DNA of 64,000 nt from Lasioglossum baleicum. Its lineage: Eukaryota; Arthropoda; Insecta; Hymenoptera; Halictidae. Location: positions 186,001-250,000 of the forward strand of contig NW_027469111.1 in the NCBI RefSeq assembly GCF_051020765.1, in the 5' to 3' direction. A program made the position numbers and the translations under genes. Position 1 is the stretch's first letter. Every line of letters starts with the position of its first letter. Under the pieces are notes generated by a model. It saw nothing but the letters and a program-made list of their open reading frames with translations. It was not told the origin of the DNA and made no database searches. This document shows, piece after piece, positions 59,864-64,000 of this stretch.

Positions 59864-60830
59864 ATGCATGCGCATAAGTTAAATTACCTGCATACAGCCG
59901 TTTCCTCAAACTGTGTGTTCATAACTGGCACTGGGAGGATCGCAGTGCCACCACTGCGAGGAGGCCCAGGACTCTGCGCGGCATACGCTGGAAGAATGTC
60001 CAGCGTGGTCGGCACCGCACAGAGACCTAAGGGGCGTAATTGGTATGGACCTCCCCTTGCCGATCGCGGTCGACCACATGATCGGCAGCGAGAGGTCAAG
60101 AGCAGCGTTTGCCTCCTTCTGCGAGATTGTGATAACGCAGAAGGAGGCAGCGGAGAGGGAGTGGGAAGCCGACCCGCTCTCCGCCAGGAGGCTAGCATCG
60201 GCGGGGCAACCCCGACGAGGCCGACGGCCCCCTGTAAGGGGCCTCAGACGTAATGGTGGCGGTGGTACTACTTAGTACTTCCACCGCCGCCAAGGGGGAC
60301 TGGCCGTTAAGGCGCCCCCGGCGTGGGCAGGTCGCGGGAGGCGAGGTGGAGCAATAATCCCCTCCCCCCCCTCTTCAAAGATGCCACCTGCCGGTCGACC
60401 CCCCTCCTTTTATTTTATAATATTTCATTTTATTCTATATATATTTTATATTCTATATTATAAATTTTATCTTTATCTATTATTCCCCTTTATTTTGCCA
60501 CCCCTTCTTATGTTTGTTGTGTTTTGTCCGATGTATTTATTTACTTATTAGTATTTATTTATTTATTGACTTTTATTTTATCTATTTTATCTATACACGT
60601 TTTCATTTATTGATTTTATCTATTATATTATCGTATTTTTAAGTTTTATGCGGGTCGACGTGGGGGTTGGGACGGGGGGAGGGGACAGACGCGAGCCGGA
60701 ACTCGCCTCTGTCCCCTCCTTGTCGCGTGCGGAAAAAAGTACAATGCAGCGTGTACGAGTATTTGCACATGTATAAAAATCGGATGGCGCGGTAACAAAA
60801 ATTCTAAATTATACAGCACAAGTTGCAGCA
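59864..60830 (+). repeat. Satellite monomer M63 (967 bp, class I)
   Basis: RT remnant 59928..60275, class I. Near-copy of M61; the hairpin arm is GGTGGCGGTGG, which can still pair as G-U. Confidence 0.95.
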
Positions 60831-61795
60831 ATGCATGCGCATAAGTTAAATAACCTGCATACCGCCGTTTCCTCAAACTGTGTGTTCATATCTGGCACTG
60901 GGAGGATCGCAGTGCCACCACTGCGAGGAGGCCCAGGACTCTGCGCGGCATACGCTGGAAGAATGTCCAGCGTGGTCGGCACCGCACAGAGACCTAAGGG
61001 GCGTTATTGGGATGGACCTCTCGTTGCCGGTCGTGGTCGACCACATGATCGGCAGCGAGAGGTCAAGAGCAGCGCTTGCCTCCTTCTGCGAGATTGTGAT
61101 AACGCAGAAGGAGGCAGCGGAAAGGGAGAGGGAAGCCGGCCCCCTCTCCGCCAGGTGGTTAGCATCGGCGGGGCCAACCTCGACGAGGCCGACGGCCCCC
61201 TGTAAGAGGCCGCAGACGTAATGGCGGCGGTGGTACTACTTAGTACTTCCACCGCCGCCAAGGGGGACTGGCCGTTAAGGCGCCCCCGGCGTGGGCAGGT
61301 CGCGGGAGGCGAGGTGGAGCAATAATCCCCTCCCCCCCTCTACAAAGATGAGACCTGCCGGTCGACCCCCCTCTTTTATTTTATAATATTTCATTTTATC
61401 CTATATATATTTTATATTCTATATTATAAATTTTATCTTTATCTTTTAATCCCCTTTATTTTGCCCCACTTCTTATGTTTGTTGTGTTTTGTCCATTGTA
61501 TTTATTTACTTATTATTATTTATTTATTTATTGACTTTCATTTTATCTATTTTATCTATACACGTTTTCATTTATTGATTTTATCTATTATTTTATCGTA
61601 TTTTTATGTTTTATGCGGGTCGACGTTGGGGGTGGGACAGGGGGAGGGGACAGACGCGAGCCGGAACTCGCCTCTGTCCCCTCCTTGTCGCGTGCGGAAA
61701 AAAATACAATGCAGCGTGTACGAGTATTTGCACATGTATAAAAATCGGATGGCGCGGTAACAAAAATTCTAAATTATACAGCACAAGTTGCAGCA
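60831..61795 (+). repeat. Satellite monomer M64 (965 bp, class II)
   Basis: RT remnant 60895..61221, class II. Near-copy of M62. Confidence 0.95.
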
Positions 61796-62761
61796 ATGCA
61801 TGCGCATAAGTTAAATTACCTGCATACAGCCGTTTCCTCAAACTGTGTGTTCATAACTGGCACTGGGAGGATCGCAGTGCCACCACTGCGAGGAGGCCCA
61901 GGACTCTGCGCGGCATACGCTGGAAGAATGTCCAGCGTGGTCGGCACCGCACACAGACCTAAGGGGCGTTATTGGTATGGACCTCTCGTTGCCGGTCGTG
62001 GTCGAGAACATGATCGGCAGCGAGAGGTCAAGAGCAGCGTTTGCCTCCTTTTGCGAGATTGTGATAACGCAGAAGGAGGCAGCGGAAAGGGAGAGGGAAG
62101 CCGGCCCCCTCTCCGCCAGGTGGTTCGCATCGGCGGGGCCAACCTCGACGAGGTCGACGGCCCCCTGTAAGGGGCCGCAGACGTAATGGCGGCGGTGGGA
62201 CTACTTAGTACTTCCACCGCCGCCAAGGGGGACTGGCCGTTAAGGCGCCCCCGGCGTGGGCAGGTCGCGGGAGGCGAGGTGGAGCAATAATCCCCTCCCC
62301 CCCTCTACAAAGATGAGACCTGCCGGTCGACCCCCCTCCTTTTATTTTATAATATTTCATTTTATCCTATATATATTTTATATTCTATATTATAAATTTT
62401 ATCTTTATCTTTTAATCCCCTTTATTTTGCCCCACTTCTTATGTTTGTTGTGTTTTGTCCATTGTATTTATTTACTTATTATTATTTATTTATTTATTGA
62501 CTTTCATTTTATCTATTTTATCTATACACGTTTTCATTTATTGATTTTATCTATTATTTTATCGTATTTTTAAGTTTTATGCGGGTCGACGTTGGGGGTG
62601 GGACGGGGGGAGGGGACAGACGAGAGCCGGAACTCGCCTCTGTCCCCTCCTTGTCGCGTGCGGAAAAAAATACAATGCAGCGTGTACGAGTATTTGCACA
62701 TGTATAAAAATCGGATGGCGCGGTAACAAAAATTCTAAATTATACAGCACAAGTTGCAGCA
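61796..62761 (+). repeat. Satellite monomer M65 (966 bp, class II)
   Basis: RT remnant 61860..62186, class II, M55-like with private changes (CGCACACAG, GTCGAGAAC, GGTGGTTCG). Confidence 0.95.
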
Positions 62762-63723
62762 ATGCATGCGCATAAGTTAAATTACCTACATACCGCCGTT
62801 TCCTCAAACTGTGTGTTCATATCTGGCACTGGGAGGATCGCAGTGCCACCACTGCGAGGAGGCCCAGGACTCTGCGCGGCATACGCTGGAAGAATGTCCA
62901 GCGTGGTCGGCACCGCACAGAGACCTAAGGGGCGTTATTGGGATGGACCTCTCGTTGCCGGTCGTGGTCGACCACATGATCGGCAGCGAGAGGTCAAGAG
63001 CAGCGCTTGCCTCCTTCTGCGAGATTGTGATAACGCAGAAGGAGGCAGCGGAAAGGGAGAGGGAAGCCGGCCCCCTCTCCGCCAGGTGGTTAGCATCGGC
63101 GGGGCCAACCTCGACGAGGCCGACGGCCCCCTGTAAGAGGCCGCAGACGTAATGGCGGCGGTGGTACTACTTAGTACTTCCACCGCCGCCAAGGGGGACT
63201 GGCCGTTAAGGCGCCCCCGGCGTGGGCAGGTCGCGGGAGGCGAGGTGGAGCAATAATCCCCTCCCCCCCTCTACAAAGATGAGACCTGCCGGTCGACCCC
63301 CCTCCTTTTATTTTATAATATTTCATTTTATCCTATATATATTTTATGTTCTATATTATAAAATTTATCTTTATCTTTTAATCCCCTTTATTTTGCCCCA
63401 CTTCTTATGTTTGTTGTGTTTTGTCCATTGTATTTATTTACTTATTATTATTTATTTATTGACTTTCATTTTATCTATTTTATCTATACACGTTTTCATT
63501 TATTGATTTTATCTATTATTTTATCGTATTTTTAAGTTTTATGCGGGTCGACGTTGGGGGTGGGACGGGGGGAGGGGACAGACGCGAGCCGGAACTCGCC
63601 TCTGTCCCCTCCTTGTCGCGTGCGGAAAAAAATACAATGCAGCGTGTACGAGTATTTGCACATGTATAAAAATCGGATGGCGCGGTAACAAAAATTCTAA
63701 ATTATACAGCACAAGTTGCAGCA
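62762..63723 (+). repeat. Satellite monomer M66 (962 bp, class II)
   Basis: RT remnant 62826..63152, class II, 3' half M62-like. The spacer has lost one TTTA unit near 63455, which accounts for the short period. Confidence 0.95.
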
Positions 63724-64000
63724 ATGCATGCGCATAAGTTAAATTACCTACATACCGCCGTTTCCTCAAACTGTGTGTTCATATCTGGCACTGGGAGGAT
63801 CGCAGTGCCACCACTGCGAGGAGGCCCAGGACTCTGCGCGGCATACGCTGGAAGAATGTCCAGCGTGGTCGGCACCGCACAGAGACCTAAGGGGCGTTAT
63901 TGGTATGGACCTCTCGTTGCCGGTCGTGGTCGACCACATGATCGGCAGCGAGAGGTCAAGAGCAGCGCTTGCCTCCTTCTGCGAGATTGTGATAACGCAG
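63724..64000 (+). repeat. Partial satellite monomer M67 (5' part, cut by window edge)
   Basis: Contains the landmark and the RT remnant from 63788 to the window end. M57/M66-like (CCTACATACC, CATATCTGG, GCGCTTGCC). Confidence 0.95.

Larger units (their letters stand above)
57932..61795 (+). repeat. Dimeric higher-order repeat x2 (M61-M62, M63-M64), 1932 bp
   Basis: M61/M63 share GGGAGTGGG and GATCGCGG; M62/M64 share TGTAAGAGGCC and the GTCGACCCCCCTCTTTT shortening. A few later changes (GGTGGCGGTGG in M63, TATTATATTATCG in the spacer of M63) separate the copies. Confidence 0.92.
1..64000 (+). repeat. Complex satellite array, ~965-bp monomer, 66 full copies plus two partial
   Basis: The landmark ATGCATGCGCAT recurs every 962-968 bp from 222 to 63724, except for three 893-bp steps. 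All copies are head-to-tail and in one orientation, and nothing else interrupts them. Each unit holds a retrotransposon C-terminal remnant, a GC-rich trailer, an A+T-rich block, a G-rich stretch with hairpin, and a short TATA-containing leader. In the monomer entries below, class I means the remnant frame runs to the stop codon inside the terminal hairpin. Class II means one extra C (ggggCC instead of ggggC before aacc) shifts the frame so that it ends 21 bp earlier. Satellite units of this size with internal retroelement sequence are typical of arthropod heterochromatin or subtelomeres; that location is inferred, not seen. Confidence 0.98.

Noticed and set aside
1..64000. CRISPR array or rDNA array
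   Set aside because: Monomers are far too long and have no short repeat/spacer alternation; no rRNA-like sequence is visible.
1..64000. Self-cleaving hammerhead ribozyme, CENP-B box or TTAGG telomeric repeats within the satellite
   Set aside because: I saw no hammerhead CTGATGA core on either strand, no convincing CENP-B-box pattern and no TTAGG tandem. A proper motif scan was not possible here.

Overview
The whole 64-kb window is one uninterrupted head-to-tail satellite array. The unit is about 965 bp (usual spacing 962-968 bp). Using the ATG of the conserved ATGCATGCGCAT element as a fixed landmark, I count 66 complete monomers (M1-M66, 222..63723), a partial one at the left edge (1..221) and a partial one at the right edge (63724..64000). 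All copies have the same orientation. I see no unique sequence, no foreign insertion and no intact gene, and the array runs off both ends.

Each monomer has the same layout, given as offset from the landmark. Offsets 64-411 are a remnant of the extreme C-terminus of a non-LTR retrotransposon reverse transcriptase ORF: a C-X2-C-X8-H-X4-C zinc knuckle, a conserved HTLEECPAW block, a KEAAERERE helix and an Arg-rich tail, ending at a stop codon inside the loop of an 11-bp hairpin. Offsets 411-545 are a GC-rich trailer. Offsets 545-785 are a very A+T-rich block of T-rich simple sequence. Offsets 786-865 are a G-rich stretch with G-quadruplex potential, overlapping the arm of a strong 42-nt hairpin. 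Offsets 866-965 carry a TATAAAAA motif and lead into the next copy. The C-terminal architecture is that of the R1/TRAS/SART-like clade of arthropod non-LTR elements, so the organism is most likely an insect. A hymenopteran is my guess from the flavour of the C-terminal sequence, with low confidence.

The array has several layers of higher-order structure: ABABAB dimers (M1-M6), a five-monomer duplication (M21-M25 and M26-M30), a three-monomer duplication (M41-M43 and M44-M46), dimers at M47-M50 and M61-M64, a monomer duplication (M59-M60), and a 72-bp deletion variant with identical breakpoints at three places (M13, M18, M32). Several monomers are clear recombinants whose switch points fall in the retrotransposon remnant. 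The array therefore evolves by unequal exchange or gene conversion at many register lengths.

The retrotransposon remnant does not look like a working gene. It is truncated to about 100-120 codons, is frameshifted in M2, M4 and M6, carries a nonsense codon in M36 and M37, and has a +1 frameshift near its end in 17 copies. The most interesting possibilities are that this is a retroelement-derived complex satellite with a structural (telomeric, subtelomeric or heterochromatic) role, and that it keeps 3'-end RNA structures a related reverse transcriptase could recognise. Both are hypotheses the sequence alone cannot settle.
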